A stretch of 64,000 nt of DNA from Methanofollis ethanolicus (GCF_001571385.1 NZ_BCNW01000001.1:124001-188000), one strand, 5' to 3'. Positions 9,402 through 18,429 are shown, numbered from the stretch's first letter. Translations and numbers: made by a program. Notes: generated by a model not told the origin, from the sequence alone.

Positions 9402-9863
9402 TCAGAAGAACCACTTCATCATCACGATGGCATCCTCTCCATTGGAGTAGTAGCCGGCGACGGTGAAGACCGGTTCATATCCCCGTCTCCGGTAGAACCT
9501 CTGGGCCGCGGTGTTGGAGTATCTCACCTCCAGCTGGACACCCTCGGCGAGGGCGATGGCAAACTGCTGTTCGGCACTGCGGACGAGCGCCCTCCCAATC
9601 CCGCGGTGCCTGAACCTCTCGGCCACCGCAAAGTTGCAGATGTGGCCGTACACCGCCTCGCCGGTATCCTCGATGCCCCCGACAATGAAGCCCGCGACCT
9701 CCCTGTCCACGACCGCCACAAAGAAGGTCTCGGCCCAGCACTCAAGCGCCTGGAGGAACGTCTCCTCGTTCCAGGGGTCCACGAAGGACTCATGCTCGAT
9801 GGCGACGATGGCCGGGAGGTCTCCCGCCGTCGCCTTTCGCAGGAAAAACCCGGGCTCTGACAT
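9402..9863 (-). CDS. rimI: RimI-like N-alpha-acetyltransferase (GNAT)
   Basis: 153 aa, one GNAT domain. The acetyl-CoA loop is RFRHRGIGRALVRSAEQ (about residues 87-103), and EVRYSNTAAQRFYRRRGY matches ribosomal-protein-alanine acetyltransferases and archaeal Ard1. The likely role is N-terminal acetylation of proteins. It is transcribed alone, divergent from the DUF1015 gene. Confidence 0.85.
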   Translation of the reverse strand: MSEPGFFLRKATAGDLPAIVAIEHESFVDPWNEETFLQALECWAETFFVAVVDREVAGFIVGGIEDTGEAVYGHICNFAVAERFRHRGIGRALVRSAEQQFAIALAEGVQLEVRYSNTAAQRFYRRRGYEPVFTVAGYYSNGEDAIVMMKWFF

Positions 9864-9941
9864 TGTTCATATCTACCTCGTGCGCGAGGAAATATATTGA
9901 CCCGGGGGAAAGTATTAGCAGCTTCAAGATACGTGATCCCC

Positions 9942-11213
9942 ATGGTAAAGGTATACCGTTTTTCAGGGCTGCGGCCCGAGCGCGCATATGCCGCGAAGAT
10001 TGCCTCGGTGCCATACGACGTGGTGACGACAGACGAGGCCGCAGAGGTCATCAGGAAAAACCCGCTCTCTTTCCTCAGCGTGAGCAGGACAGACGCCCTC
10101 CTCAGGGACATCCCTGCCGACGACGAGCAGATCTACGAGAAGGCGAGGGAGACCTTCCAGGAGATGCAGGAGACGGGGATTTTCCGCCGGGACGATGCCC
10201 CGTCGATGTACCTCTACCGGGTGAAACAGGGGGGCAACCTCTATCTCGGGCTCGTCGCCTGCCTCGACGTCGACGACTACATCCAGGACGTCATCAAGAA
10301 GCACGAGCACACCCGCTATGACAAGGAAAGGGACCGGACCCGGCACATCGACGCCACGAACGCCAACACCGGCCTCGTGGTCGTCCTGTACCCTGACGAG
10401 GGGGACATTTTCGGGTACATCGAGTCCGTCCTCCCCGAGGGCGAGCCCGATGCGGTCGTCAAGACCGAGCAGGGGAATGTCCACGAACTCTTCAGGATCC
10501 GCGATCCGGTCCGCCTCGCGCACATCGAGAGCCTCTTCGCCCGCGTGCCGGCCACCTATATCGCCGACGGTCACCACCGCGCCAAGTCCGCGGTGACGAT
10601 CGCCGGGGACCGCCGACAGGCCGGGACCTATGAGGCCGAGGACGGCCGGTTCATGGCGATCCTCCTCGCCCACAAGAGAGTGAAGATCCACGGCTACTCA
10701 AGGCTTGTCACCGACCTCGGCACGTACACGCCCGAGTCCTTCCTCGCTGCCTTGAAGGAAGGCTTCGAGGTGAAACCGTATGGCGAGATCGACGACACCG
10801 TCTTCCGTGTCCCGCCTCTCAGGGGTGCCGATGGCCACCATGTCTTCCACATGTACCTGGGCGGCGTCTGGTACGAGATCACCTGCCCTGTCGAGAACCC
10901 CGCCGACCTGATCGGTTCTCTTGACGTCTCCGTCATCCAGAAGAGGGTGCTTGAAGGGATGCTCGGGATCACCGACCCCCGCGGCGACGCCCGTCTCCAG
11001 TACCTCGGCGGTGCCAGGCCCCTTGCCGACCTCGAAGAGAAGGTGGACTCAGGCGAGTTTGCCGTCGCCTTCTCGATGCAGCCTGTCGATGTCGAGACCG
11101 TGATGGAGATCGCGGACGCAGGCATGGTCATGCCCCCGAAGTCGACCTGGTTCGAACCGAAACTCCTCTCCGGGCTCGTGATCCACACGCTCGGCGAGGG
11201 GAAGAAGGAGTGA
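9942..11213 (+). CDS. DUF1015 family protein
   Basis: 423 aa. The family is widespread in bacteria and archaea and has no settled function. Recognisable segments are the N-terminal RPERAYAAKIASVPYDVVTT, DTLL-type core HEHTRYDKERDRTRHIDATN and the conserved YIADGHHRAKSA. ATG 9942 is chosen because the domain begins within a few residues; the preceding 15 in-frame codons are unrelated. It is cytosolic, with no signal peptide or membrane helix. It is followed at 20 bases by a convergent FmdE-like gene. Confidence 0.85.
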   Translation: MVKVYRFSGLRPERAYAAKIASVPYDVVTTDEAAEVIRKNPLSFLSVSRTDALLRDIPADDEQIYEKARETFQEMQETGIFRRDDAPSMYLYRVKQGGNLYLGLVACLDVDDYIQDVIKKHEHTRYDKERDRTRHIDATNANTGLVVVLYPDEGDIFGYIESVLPEGEPDAVVKTEQGNVHELFRIRDPVRLAHIESLFARVPATYIADGHHRAKSAVTIAGDRRQAGTYEAEDGRFMAILLAHKRVKIHGYSRLVTDLGTYTPESFLAALKEGFEVKPYGEIDDTVFRVPPLRGADGHHVFHMYLGGVWYEITCPVENPADLIGSLDVSVIQKRVLEGMLGITDPRGDARLQYLGGARPLADLEEKVDSGEFAVAFSMQPVDVETVMEIADAGMVMPPKSTWFEPKLLSGLVIHTLGEGKKE

Positions 11214-11233
11214 AACAGTTTTTGAAGGGGGGT

Positions 11234-11842
11234 TCACCACCCTCTCGTATATTTTCCAGCGCACGGGATGCAGACGATCTTCCCGTCCTTGACCCGCGCC
11301 CGCGATTCGGCGACCTGTTCCCCGCAGACGGCGCAGGTGTACGACGCAAAGATCCGGGCCTTCTCAGGCACGTCGGGTGCCACGTCCCTGACCGCAAAGA
11401 CCTCGTCGGCAGGGCGTGTCAGGATGGCGGCACAGACGGTGTCAAGGTGCTCTCTGTAGGCCTCTCTCTCCGCGGGCGTCGCCGACCCGCTGTGGACCTT
11501 CGCCCGCAGGGGGTGAAACTCCGGGTCGACGGCATCGACGGAAAAGTCGGGGCGGGTCATGATCCGCACCGCCTTCCCGCTCGTGCGGTTGATGAGGGTC
11601 CAGGCACCCTTGCCGAGGTCGCGGAGGATGAGGTTCCCTTTCCCGACAGTGCACCCGGTGACGATCTGGATGCCGTCCAGGCCGCAGGCGTCGTTCTCGA
11701 CGATCGCCACAAGTTCTTCGTCGGGAGCACGGACGGCGCCGATCTTTTCCATCGCGATCTCGGCAGCGCGGTACCCGAAGGCAAGGCCCGGGCAGCGGTG
11801 GCCGTGGAAGCGGACGGCCTCCTCGAAAGTGGGGTTCTGCAT
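11234..11842 (-). CDS. FmdE-like protein with C-terminal zinc finger
   Basis: 202 aa. The FmdE domain (about 1-140) shows FHGHRCPGLAFGYRAA and ENDACGLDGIQIVTGCTVGKG, with Cys and His residues that can bind metal. The C-terminal CAVCGEQVAESRARV...CIPC (about 165-195) is a DksA/TraR-like zinc finger. FmdE was named for co-occurrence with molybdenum formylmethanofuran dehydrogenase, but paralogs are of unknown role. No fmd or fwd gene is nearby. A second, exported FmdE-like protein is encoded at 21829-22935. Confidence 0.85.
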   Translation of the reverse strand: MQNPTFEEAVRFHGHRCPGLAFGYRAAEIAMEKIGAVRAPDEELVAIVENDACGLDGIQIVTGCTVGKGNLILRDLGKGAWTLINRTSGKAVRIMTRPDFSVDAVDPEFHPLRAKVHSGSATPAEREAYREHLDTVCAAILTRPADEVFAVRDVAPDVPEKARIFASYTCAVCGEQVAESRARVKDGKIVCIPCAGKYTRGW

Positions 11843-12057
11843 GATGGAAAGGTGACACCTTTTGTAAGAAAAGTATTATTGTCCCGGACACAGCCAGAAG
11901 GCATCATCTCCATCCTGGCCGGGACAGGGGACACACCACAGACTTTCCAGACAACCACAGAGACCTGCCCCGCGCCAGGGGGCGAGAGCGTATCGCCAAT
12001 AAAAAGACCTTAAACACGGATCAAAAAGAGATAATGCGCCAATACAGATTCAAACAC

Positions 12058-12065
12058 TATTTATA
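12058..12065 (+). promoter_or_regulatory. TATA box of the pilin-like operon
   Basis: TATTTATA in an AT-rich island, centred about 31 bases before ATG 12093. No ribosome site precedes the ATG, which points to a leaderless or very short-leader message. Confidence 0.5.
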
Positions 12066-12092
12066 CTAATCTCCCTAAAATGGATCCGTGCT

Positions 12093-12638
12093 ATGAAGCC
12101 CTCGCATACCATTGCCCTCCTCATCTTCTGCATACTCGCATTCTCAGGGGTCTCTGGCTGCACCACTACATCCGCAGACGGAGCCGCAGGCGGCGGTATC
12201 AGAGATGTGACACCCTCCACGGCAGAGGAGAAGACACACCTCGATGCCGCCCTCACGGACCTGGAGGTGCTTGCAGGGGAAGGCTTCGAGAATATCACCG
12301 GGATGGAGGTCGTCACGGTGAGCGGCACAGATGTCGCGACCGCAGGCAACGCGAGCACCTGGGTGCTTGGCATACGGCAGGACGGCAAACCCTCGTTCCT
12401 CGTCTACTCGCACGGCGCCTGGTCGAGACTGAACTGGAACCACCCGCTGGACGGCGGGGAGATCTCCATGGACACAGCCCTCATGCCCCGCGACCTCTAT
12501 GAGATGCATGCCGACGCGATCAAAGGGCTCGGGCCTCTGACAGACCTCACCCTCGCGAACGGCACGTACACCCTCAGGTCGCACGCTCCCGCCCCCGAGA
12601 CACTCAGTTTTGACGCACAGACAGGGGAGGCGATCTGA
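12093..12638 (+). CDS. Predicted lipoprotein, first gene of pilin-like operon
   Basis: 181 aa. A signal peptide (about residues 1-24) ends in a lipobox-like FSGVSGC, so the mature protein probably starts at the cysteine and is anchored outside the membrane. The rest is a small hydrophilic domain (about 45-181) with alternating strands and no motif I recognise. It heads a run of six tightly packed or overlapping genes to 15718; the other five have an N-terminal acidic stretch followed by one membrane helix. Confidence 0.75.
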   Translation: MKPSHTIALLIFCILAFSGVSGCTTTSADGAAGGGIRDVTPSTAEEKTHLDAALTDLEVLAGEGFENITGMEVVTVSGTDVATAGNASTWVLGIRQDGKPSFLVYSHGAWSRLNWNHPLDGGEISMDTALMPRDLYEMHADAIKGLGPLTDLTLANGTYTLRSHAPAPETLSFDAQTGEAI

Positions 12639-12661
12639 CGGCCCTCGACAATGACTCCGCC

Positions 12662-13699
12662 ATGCTCTCCATCGACTTCCTGGCCGGCTTCACCATCTTC
12701 CTCCTCGCCCTGATCGTCGCGGCGGGGATGGTGCCGGGGATGCTCGCCGGCCTCCAGAGCGCCACCATCGACGACGACGGCGTCGCCTACCGGACCTCGG
12801 TGATCCTTGCCGAAGACCCGGGGTGGTGGTTCGACGAGTTCACCATGACCGGGAACAGTCGCTGGGAGGGGGAGACGACGGCGATGGACCGCGTGAAGAG
12901 GATGGGCCTTGCCGCATCCAGGGATACGCCGAATGTCCTCTCCATGGGGAAGATAGACGCCTTCTTCAATGAGACGAGTTATCAGAATGACCCCGACTTT
13001 TACCGGAAGACGGTCTTTTTCTCGGACTATCCGTACTCCTTCAATATCGGCCTGAATCTGACGGAGGCTGGTTCTATTCCCCGTACACTCGGCGACCCGA
13101 TCCCCGAGGGCGACCACGGATATATCAGACGGGCGGTGATGGTGAAGGAATCAAAACCTGTGACCATCGATTTCTTGGATGAAGCGGTGAAGAGCAACTA
13201 CATCATAAATGACGTTGCCACTGAAAAGATCTTCAGAGTTAGTTTGAATTTTTCAGAGTTACTTGCCCGTGACCCGGCCTACCGCATCGACCCCTTCAGC
13301 GACCGGATCGAGATACGACTCGACCATATCGACGAGACGTTCAACATAGCAGCCGGGGCGACGAGCGCCACCCTCAAGGATGTCCGCCTCTACCGCGGGA
13401 ACACGTGGGTTCCTCCCGCCATCCCGGACGGCAAGTCTCAGCTGAAGATTGACGCCATAGAAATCTCTGGACCGGTGGCGAACGAAAAGGTCACAGAGAA
13501 CATTTCTCTCGTCCTCGAACCGGGATTCTTCAGTGGAAAAGCCTCGGAGACGAGCATGATGGAGGTGCGCTTCACCTTCGCAAATACAGACATACCCCCT
13601 GCTTCATGGACGTACATCGACGGAACATACGGGTACAACTACACCAACATCCAGATCCCCAACCTCAAACCTGCCGTGCTGGAGGTGGCGGTATGGTAG
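12662..13699 (+). CDS. Pilin-like membrane-anchored surface protein
   Basis: 345 aa from ATG 12662. An N-terminal hydrophobic segment (about 7-30, FLAGFTIFLLALIVAAGMVP) is followed by a large extracytoplasmic domain. The four downstream proteins begin with an acidic/polar lead before the helix (for example MVDDSAQL). Here the same lead, LDNDSAMLS, lies upstream of the ATG, and the only in-frame start-like codon there is CTG 12635. That CTG overlaps the previous stop as CTGA and has GGGGAGG (12624-12630) before it, whereas ATG 12662 has no ribosome site. The true start may be 12635. The function is inferred from operon and topology only. Confidence 0.75.
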   Translation: MLSIDFLAGFTIFLLALIVAAGMVPGMLAGLQSATIDDDGVAYRTSVILAEDPGWWFDEFTMTGNSRWEGETTAMDRVKRMGLAASRDTPNVLSMGKIDAFFNETSYQNDPDFYRKTVFFSDYPYSFNIGLNLTEAGSIPRTLGDPIPEGDHGYIRRAVMVKESKPVTIDFLDEAVKSNYIINDVATEKIFRVSLNFSELLARDPAYRIDPFSDRIEIRLDHIDETFNIAAGATSATLKDVRLYRGNTWVPPAIPDGKSQLKIDAIEISGPVANEKVTENISLVLEPGFFSGKASETSMMEVRFTFANTDIPPASWTYIDGTYGYNYTNIQIPNLKPAVLEVAVW

Positions 13700-14193
13700 A
13701 CGATTCAGCGCAACTCTACACGATGGAGGGGATCGCGGCGGCCTTCATCGTCCTGGCGACGGCGTACCTCGTCGCCGGCACGACGAGCGTGTACACCCCG
13801 GGAGACTCCCACATCACCGACATGCAGCTTGAAGTCCTCGGCAACGATGTGCTGACGGTGATGGACACGCCGGTGAAAGGAACAGCCACGGAAAGCAATC
13901 TCACACGATACATCGACATGGGAAACAGAAGCGGATTCAGCACCGAGTTTGGATCGCTCCTGAACGCAAAGAACACAGGAACGGACAATCTCCAGTTTTC
14001 CGCCAATGTATCCTACCGGGACGGCAGCGATGTCAAGACGACTTTCTTCACGCGAACACAGGAGATGACCGGCTACGAGCAGGCGGTGCGGGTGGCAAGG
14101 CTTGTACATATGCCTGAGAATAATACCCAAACGCAACCAATGGGGACCAGAGAACAGGTCGTGATGGTGGAGGTGCTCATATGGAGAGGTTAG
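13693..14193 (+). CDS. Pilin-like membrane-anchored protein
   Basis: 166 aa. The short acidic lead MVDDSAQLYTMEG is followed by a hydrophobic helix (about 14-32, IAAAFIVLATAYLVAGTTSV) and an outside domain. ATG 13693 overlaps the preceding stop by 7 bases; the upstream extension of the reading frame is a shadow of the previous gene. The layout is that of type IV pilin-like subunits, but a canonical prepilin peptidase site is not obvious. Confidence 0.75.
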   Translation: MVDDSAQLYTMEGIAAAFIVLATAYLVAGTTSVYTPGDSHITDMQLEVLGNDVLTVMDTPVKGTATESNLTRYIDMGNRSGFSTEFGSLLNAKNTGTDNLQFSANVSYRDGSDVKTTFFTRTQEMTGYEQAVRVARLVHMPENNTQTQPMGTREQVVMVEVLIWRG

Positions 14194-14549
14194 ACGACGA
14201 CGGACAGTGGGTCGTGATGATGGGCTTCATCGTCGCGGTCGGGTTCTTCTTCCTCGCCCTGGTGGTCAACCAGGCGACTCTTGTCGGGCAGACAACGGCC
14301 GAGGGCGTGCTCGAATTCCCGAAGAGCGACATCAGGGACCTCAGGAGCGAGGTGATCGATATCGCCGCATCTGACAGCGGACTTACCGATACCCTCAAAG
14401 AGGACATCAAAGCCCTCTCCCTTGCACGAAAAAATGCCGTCGTGGAGATAGTAAACACAACGGAAACGATCTCTGAAAAGACCTACACAAAGGTCCAGAT
14501 CAATTTCAACAACGGGGTGACGGCCTACAATGAAACAGCATATGTGTGA
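14181..14549 (+). CDS. Small pilin-like membrane protein
   Basis: 122 aa. It has an acidic lead MERLDDDGQW, one hydrophobic helix (about 11-34, VVMMGFIVAVGFFFLALVVN) and a hydrophilic remainder of about 85 residues that is probably helical then beta. It overlaps both neighbours (13 and 20 bases), so translation is probably coupled. Confidence 0.72.
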   Translation: MERLDDDGQWVVMMGFIVAVGFFFLALVVNQATLVGQTTAEGVLEFPKSDIRDLRSEVIDIAASDSGLTDTLKEDIKALSLARKNAVVEIVNTTETISEKTYTKVQINFNNGVTAYNETAYV

Positions 14550-14970
14550 CGACGACGACGGCGTGGCGAACCTGGTGGAGTACGTCACCATCACCGGCAT
14601 CCTGATGGTCCTCCTAATCGTCACGATCTTCGCGACAAACGCCATCTTCATGCAGGGGCCCTCGGACAGGCTCGCCTATCACTCCTTCGTCGATGTCGGG
14701 AACGGCATCTCGACCAGGATCGTGGACATCTACGTGATCGCTCCCGACACCGGCACGATCACCACCGACTTCGACATCCCTGACGACGTCGCCGGCTCTG
14801 ACTATTTCGTGGAGATGGCGGAGAGAGACGGCGACCAGAAAGTCGTGGTCTCCAGGGGCGGCGTCAGGAGCACCATCTCCATCGCCGGCATCGGGGCGAC
14901 GATGGGCGTGACAGGGAACACGACGGGCAGCGGGATCAACAGGCTCACCTATAACTCAAGCGGGGTGTAA
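14530..14970 (+). CDS. Small pilin-like membrane protein
   Basis: 146 aa. The lead MKQHMCDDDDGVANLVEYV is followed by a hydrophobic helix (about 20-42) and a small outside domain rich in beta-strand patterns and Gly/Thr. The DGVANLVEY string resembles archaeal flagellin/pilin N-termini. It overlaps the preceding gene by 20 bases, and the next gene starts one base after its stop. Confidence 0.72.
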   Translation: MKQHMCDDDDGVANLVEYVTITGILMVLLIVTIFATNAIFMQGPSDRLAYHSFVDVGNGISTRIVDIYVIAPDTGTITTDFDIPDDVAGSDYFVEMAERDGDQKVVVSRGGVRSTISIAGIGATMGVTGNTTGSGINRLTYNSSGV

Positions 14971-14971
14971 G

Positions 14972-15718
14972 ATGAAAAGATTCGGAATCGAGAACAACGA
15001 GGGCGTATCCGAGGCGATCGGATTCATCCTCATCTTCGGACTGGTGCTGACCGGCATCGCCCTGATCACCCTGTACGGCTACCCGATGCTCATGCAGCAA
15101 CAGAGCAACGCAGACGTGCGGAACATGGAACAGACGATGGTGGTGTTGCAGAACGACATGAAAGCCCTCTGCTTCAAGAACGTCCCGTACAAGGAGACCG
15201 CCCTGCAGGTGAGCGGCGGGTCGCTTGCGATGGTGAATGCCAGCGGCACCGGGCCGAGGCTGAACATCACGGCAGACGGTATGTCACCTGTGGAGTTCTC
15301 CCCCGGCATGCTCGTCTACACCTCAGACGGGCAGGACGCCACCATCGCCCTGGAGAACGGTGCGGTGATCAGGGCGCAGGCAGGCGGATCGGCGATGATC
15401 GCGGAGCCGAGGTGGTTCTTCGATACATCTAGCGGTACGATGGTGATCAACCTTATCGCCCTCAACGGATCGCCGATGTCCGCAACAGGCATGGGGAGTG
15501 TCAGGCTGAAACTCAATTCGTCCAGCACCCTCGGGGATGGTAGCCCGAGCGATGGAAAGGTAACAGTCAATATCACAGATCCTATCTTCTCGAAGGCCTG
15601 GGAAAACTACCTCACCGGACAGGAACTGGAAATGACCGGTAGCGGCGGCACGTACACAAAGAGCGGTGTAGACCGCCTGATCATCAAAAAATACGAGATC
15701 CAGGTGCTCTCAATCTGA
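14972..15718 (+). CDS. Archaeal pilin/archaellin-type N-terminal domain protein
   Basis: 248 aa. The N-terminus MKRFGIENNEGVSEAIGFIL, then a hydrophobic helix to about residue 40, is the clearest archaeal type IV pilin-like signature in the operon (charged lead, G-V-S-E-x-I-G). The remainder is an extracellular domain rich in Thr, Ser and Gly. It is the last gene; a T-run at 15735-15741 between it and the convergent aIF1A gene can end both. A multi-subunit surface filament or pseudopilus is a reasonable guess. No assembly ATPase or membrane platform gene is in the window. Confidence 0.8.
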   Translation: MKRFGIENNEGVSEAIGFILIFGLVLTGIALITLYGYPMLMQQQSNADVRNMEQTMVVLQNDMKALCFKNVPYKETALQVSGGSLAMVNASGTGPRLNITADGMSPVEFSPGMLVYTSDGQDATIALENGAVIRAQAGGSAMIAEPRWFFDTSSGTMVINLIALNGSPMSATGMGSVRLKLNSSSTLGDGSPSDGKVTVNITDPIFSKAWENYLTGQELEMTGSGGTYTKSGVDRLIIKKYEIQVLSI

Positions 15719-15739
15719 GCACCAGAAAAGTATCTTTTT

Positions 15740-16087
15740 TTAGAGATATCCGTGACCGCGGAGCCAGTCGACCTGCGGCCGGGTGTAGCGGTAGATGATA
15801 TCGCACTTGTCCGCCTGGAAATCCCAGGGGGTGACGATCAGGATATCGCCCTCGCGGATCCAGACCCTCTTCTTGATCTTGCCCTTGATCCGGCCGACAC
15901 GCGTCGTGCCGTCATAGCACCTGACTCTGATATGATTTGCGCCGAGCATCAGCTCAGCGTTTGCAAACATCTCTTTGTTTCTCTTGTTCGGGAGACGGAC
16001 CCGTATGATCTCCCCATCCGGTCCACTATCTTTATCTTTGAAATAACTCAGGGAATCAACTCCATACTTTTCCTGTGTGTTCTGCAA
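15740..16087 (-). CDS. Translation initiation factor aIF1A
   Basis: 115 aa. An OB-fold (EIIRVRLPNKRNKEMFANAE, then MLGANHIRVRCYDGTTRVGRIKGKIKKRVWIREGDIL) matches archaeal/eukaryotic IF1A, which occupies the A site during initiation. The open frame offers TTG 16087 as its only plausible start; no ATG or GTG lies before the conserved core. A TATA-like GGATATAAG on the opposite strand at 16103-16111 is only about 20 bases upstream, close for a leaderless start, so the exact 5' end is uncertain. Confidence 0.92.
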   Translation of the reverse strand: MQNTQEKYGVDSLSYFKDKDSGPDGEIIRVRLPNKRNKEMFANAELMLGANHIRVRCYDGTTRVGRIKGKIKKRVWIREGDILIVTPWDFQADKCDIIYRYTRPQVDWLRGHGYL

Positions 16088-16175
16088 CCTTTTCTGCTGA
16101 GAGGATATAAGAGTATCTTTCAGGATCTACAAACCGGTTTTTCCGCCCATGAAAGCGGAAAAGCCGGAAAAGCCA

Positions 16176-17285
16176 TTATTCTTCACCTCCATGGCGGTGG
16201 CGGTGGTGGATGTCGGGGACATGAGGGTGGTCGTGCCTGACCTCGACATGCGCGTGGAGATGGGAGTGGTACCCGGCCCGGTCCAGGGGGGGCGTTCCCG
16301 GCGGGTGCTCGTGGTCGTGGTGGAGGTCGTCGTGCCTGTGACGGTGCTCGTGGACAAGGGCCTCGTGATGGTGGAGATGGGAGTGACGCTCGGTAACGAG
16401 GAGATACGCTCCCATCGCCATCACCGGCAGGGCGAGGTAGAACGCCGCGTCCGGCGGGGCGGCGAAGATGACGACCGCCGCTGCAACCCCGAAAAACGGT
16501 GCGACCGCAAGGATCGATCCCGTCCGTGCCGTCCCGACACTCCTGAGAGAGAGGAGGAAGAGGACGCTGACAAGACCACCATAGCTGAGGAAACCGACCA
16601 GCATGGCGAGGAAGCAGGTGCCCGGTGACGGCAGAGTTTCACCGAGGAGATGGGCGAGGGTCAGGGAGAGAAGACCTGCCCCGAGGCCCTTCACCGCCAC
16701 GGTCGGGATGGGGTCCTTTGCCGATACATTCCTGCTGAAGTTGTTGTCCATCCCCCAGAAGGTACAGGCAAGGAGGATGCCAAAGGCTGCAAGAGAGAAA
16801 CCCGCGACGTCCCCGGACTCCCAGGACAGGATGAGGCAGGAGGCAGTGATCAGTCCGAGCGCCGCCCAGGTCCGCTTCCCGACAGCTTCGCCAAAGATGA
16901 TCGCCGCAATGACCGCGGTCGCCACCGCCTCGAAGTTGAGGAGGAGGGAGGCGGTCGCCGCCGGTGTCGACTGCAGGCTGAGCATCAGGGTGACAGGGGC
17001 GAGAAACCCGCCGCAGAGGACGATCCCGATAATCCAGGGGAGATCACTCAACTTGAGAGCCGCTTCCGACCCGTTCCTGTCACGGCCCAGGACCCTGCAG
17101 GCAAGGAGATAGGCGGCGACTCCGCTCCCGCTGCCGACATAGAAGAGGCCGGCCAGAGTGACAGGCCCGATGTCACCGAGGAGGACCTTTGCGACAGGGG
17201 CGCCGCAGCCGAAGAGCAGGGCGGCAAGGAGGGCATAGAGATAGGGCAGACGTGATGGGGCGACCATAGGGAATAGTATCATCAT
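16176..17285 (-). CDS. EamA/DMT-family membrane transporter with His-rich tail
   Basis: 369 aa. About ten membrane helices in two EamA-type halves (helices from residue 8 to about 295) define a drug/metabolite transporter superfamily permease. The C-terminal approximately 72 residues are cytosolic and extremely His-rich, with about 24 histidines in HxH and HHH clusters, which suggests binding of nickel, zinc or cobalt. EamA proteins usually lack such a tail. Several ATGs are possible (17285, 17282, 17267). The TATA-like CTATATG at about 17303-17310 favours 17285/17282 as a leaderless start; the longer frame to 17390 has no support. Confidence 0.82.
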   Translation of the reverse strand: MMILFPMVAPSRLPYLYALLAALLFGCGAPVAKVLLGDIGPVTLAGLFYVGSGSGVAAYLLACRVLGRDRNGSEAALKLSDLPWIIGIVLCGGFLAPVTLMLSLQSTPAATASLLLNFEAVATAVIAAIIFGEAVGKRTWAALGLITASCLILSWESGDVAGFSLAAFGILLACTFWGMDNNFSRNVSAKDPIPTVAVKGLGAGLLSLTLAHLLGETLPSPGTCFLAMLVGFLSYGGLVSVLFLLSLRSVGTARTGSILAVAPFFGVAAAVVIFAAPPDAAFYLALPVMAMGAYLLVTERHSHLHHHEALVHEHRHRHDDLHHDHEHPPGTPPLDRAGYHSHLHAHVEVRHDHPHVPDIHHRHRHGGEE

Positions 17286-17473
17286 ACATTGTCCGGGAGA
17301 GACATATAGATGGCGGGCGATACGGCCACAAAGTGCCAAAAAAGGCCGGATATTCTTCTTCAGGGAGACTCCAACCCTGGCAGGGCGCACCGGCGCCGGG
17401 CAGAGTGGGCAACATTATTCACAGGATAACGATCATGGGGAGAGACCGGGAGAGTTACGCGGGGGCGTGACAC

Positions 17474-18193
17474 GTGGACAGGTATGGTGCAGTAATGCTT
17501 ATCCTCTCGGCAGTATTGATCGCAGGGTGTACACAGTTCTCACCCTGCATCGAAGGGTCGGGAAATGTCGTTTCCGAGACGAGAACGGTCGAACCATTCC
17601 ATAGCGTGGACCTCGCCACAGTCGGGACAGTCTACCTGACTCAGGATGCGACGGCCTCTCTACAGATCGAGGCCGAGGAGAATATCCTCCCCCTCCTGCG
17701 GACGCGAGTCACGGACGGCGTGTTAACAATAGACCACAATGGCCAGTGTTTCAGGACGACACAGCCGATCATCATCAGGCTCACGACAGACGAGGTCAGG
17801 CGGGTCTCGGTGAGCGGATCGGGATCTGTCGTCGGAGAAAACGAAATCCTGTCAGAGAACCTGGAAACCGGGGTCAGCGGGTCAGGGGGCATCGACCTCC
17901 GGGTGAATGTGACCGACCTTGCATCGGCCATTGTCGGTTCGGGGAGCACAACCCTGCAGGGAACGGCGACAGATCATACGGCGGTCGTCAGCGGGTCGGG
18001 GAAAGTCGCGGCATTCGACCTTGAGACCAGAGGATCGACAGTGACGATAGAGGGATCAGGGACAGCCGAAGTCTTTGCAACCGAAGTGCTGGACGTGACC
18101 GTCTCGGGCAGCGGGACAGTCACCTACCGGGGCAGCCCGGCACATATCACACAGGAGGTCACGGGGTCAGGAGGTCTGGTTCATGCTGGATAG
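17474..18193 (+). CDS. GIN-domain (DUF2807) lipoprotein
   Basis: 239 aa. The signal peptide ends in the lipobox LIAGC (about residues 15-19). The mature protein is a DUF2807 head-GIN domain, a right-handed beta-helix with recurring V-S-G-S-G turns (about ten repeats). These proteins are extracytoplasmic; a putative auto-transporter adhesin role is only annotated, not shown. It is a single gene with no obvious operon partner. Confidence 0.85.
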   Translation: MDRYGAVMLILSAVLIAGCTQFSPCIEGSGNVVSETRTVEPFHSVDLATVGTVYLTQDATASLQIEAEENILPLLRTRVTDGVLTIDHNGQCFRTTQPIIIRLTTDEVRRVSVSGSGSVVGENEILSENLETGVSGSGGIDLRVNVTDLASAIVGSGSTTLQGTATDHTAVVSGSGKVAAFDLETRGSTVTIEGSGTAEVFATEVLDVTVSGSGTVTYRGSPAHITQEVTGSGGLVHAG

Positions 18194-18429
18194 AGAGTTT
18201 GAGTGCAGGGAAGGCGGCAATCCCTCACTTCAGGGCGGATCTCTCCTTCCGCTGCAGAGAAGGACACACCCTGTCTGTCAGGAGGTCGCATGAACATACG
18301 AGAATTCATGCATTCAGGATGTCCCCGCCAGGAACGATAAAAAGAATAATATATTGGTATCATCTATTCAGCGCGTGAACTATTGGACAGTTCGATCTCA
18401 CCGTTAAAAATCACGGAGGAGCAGATACA

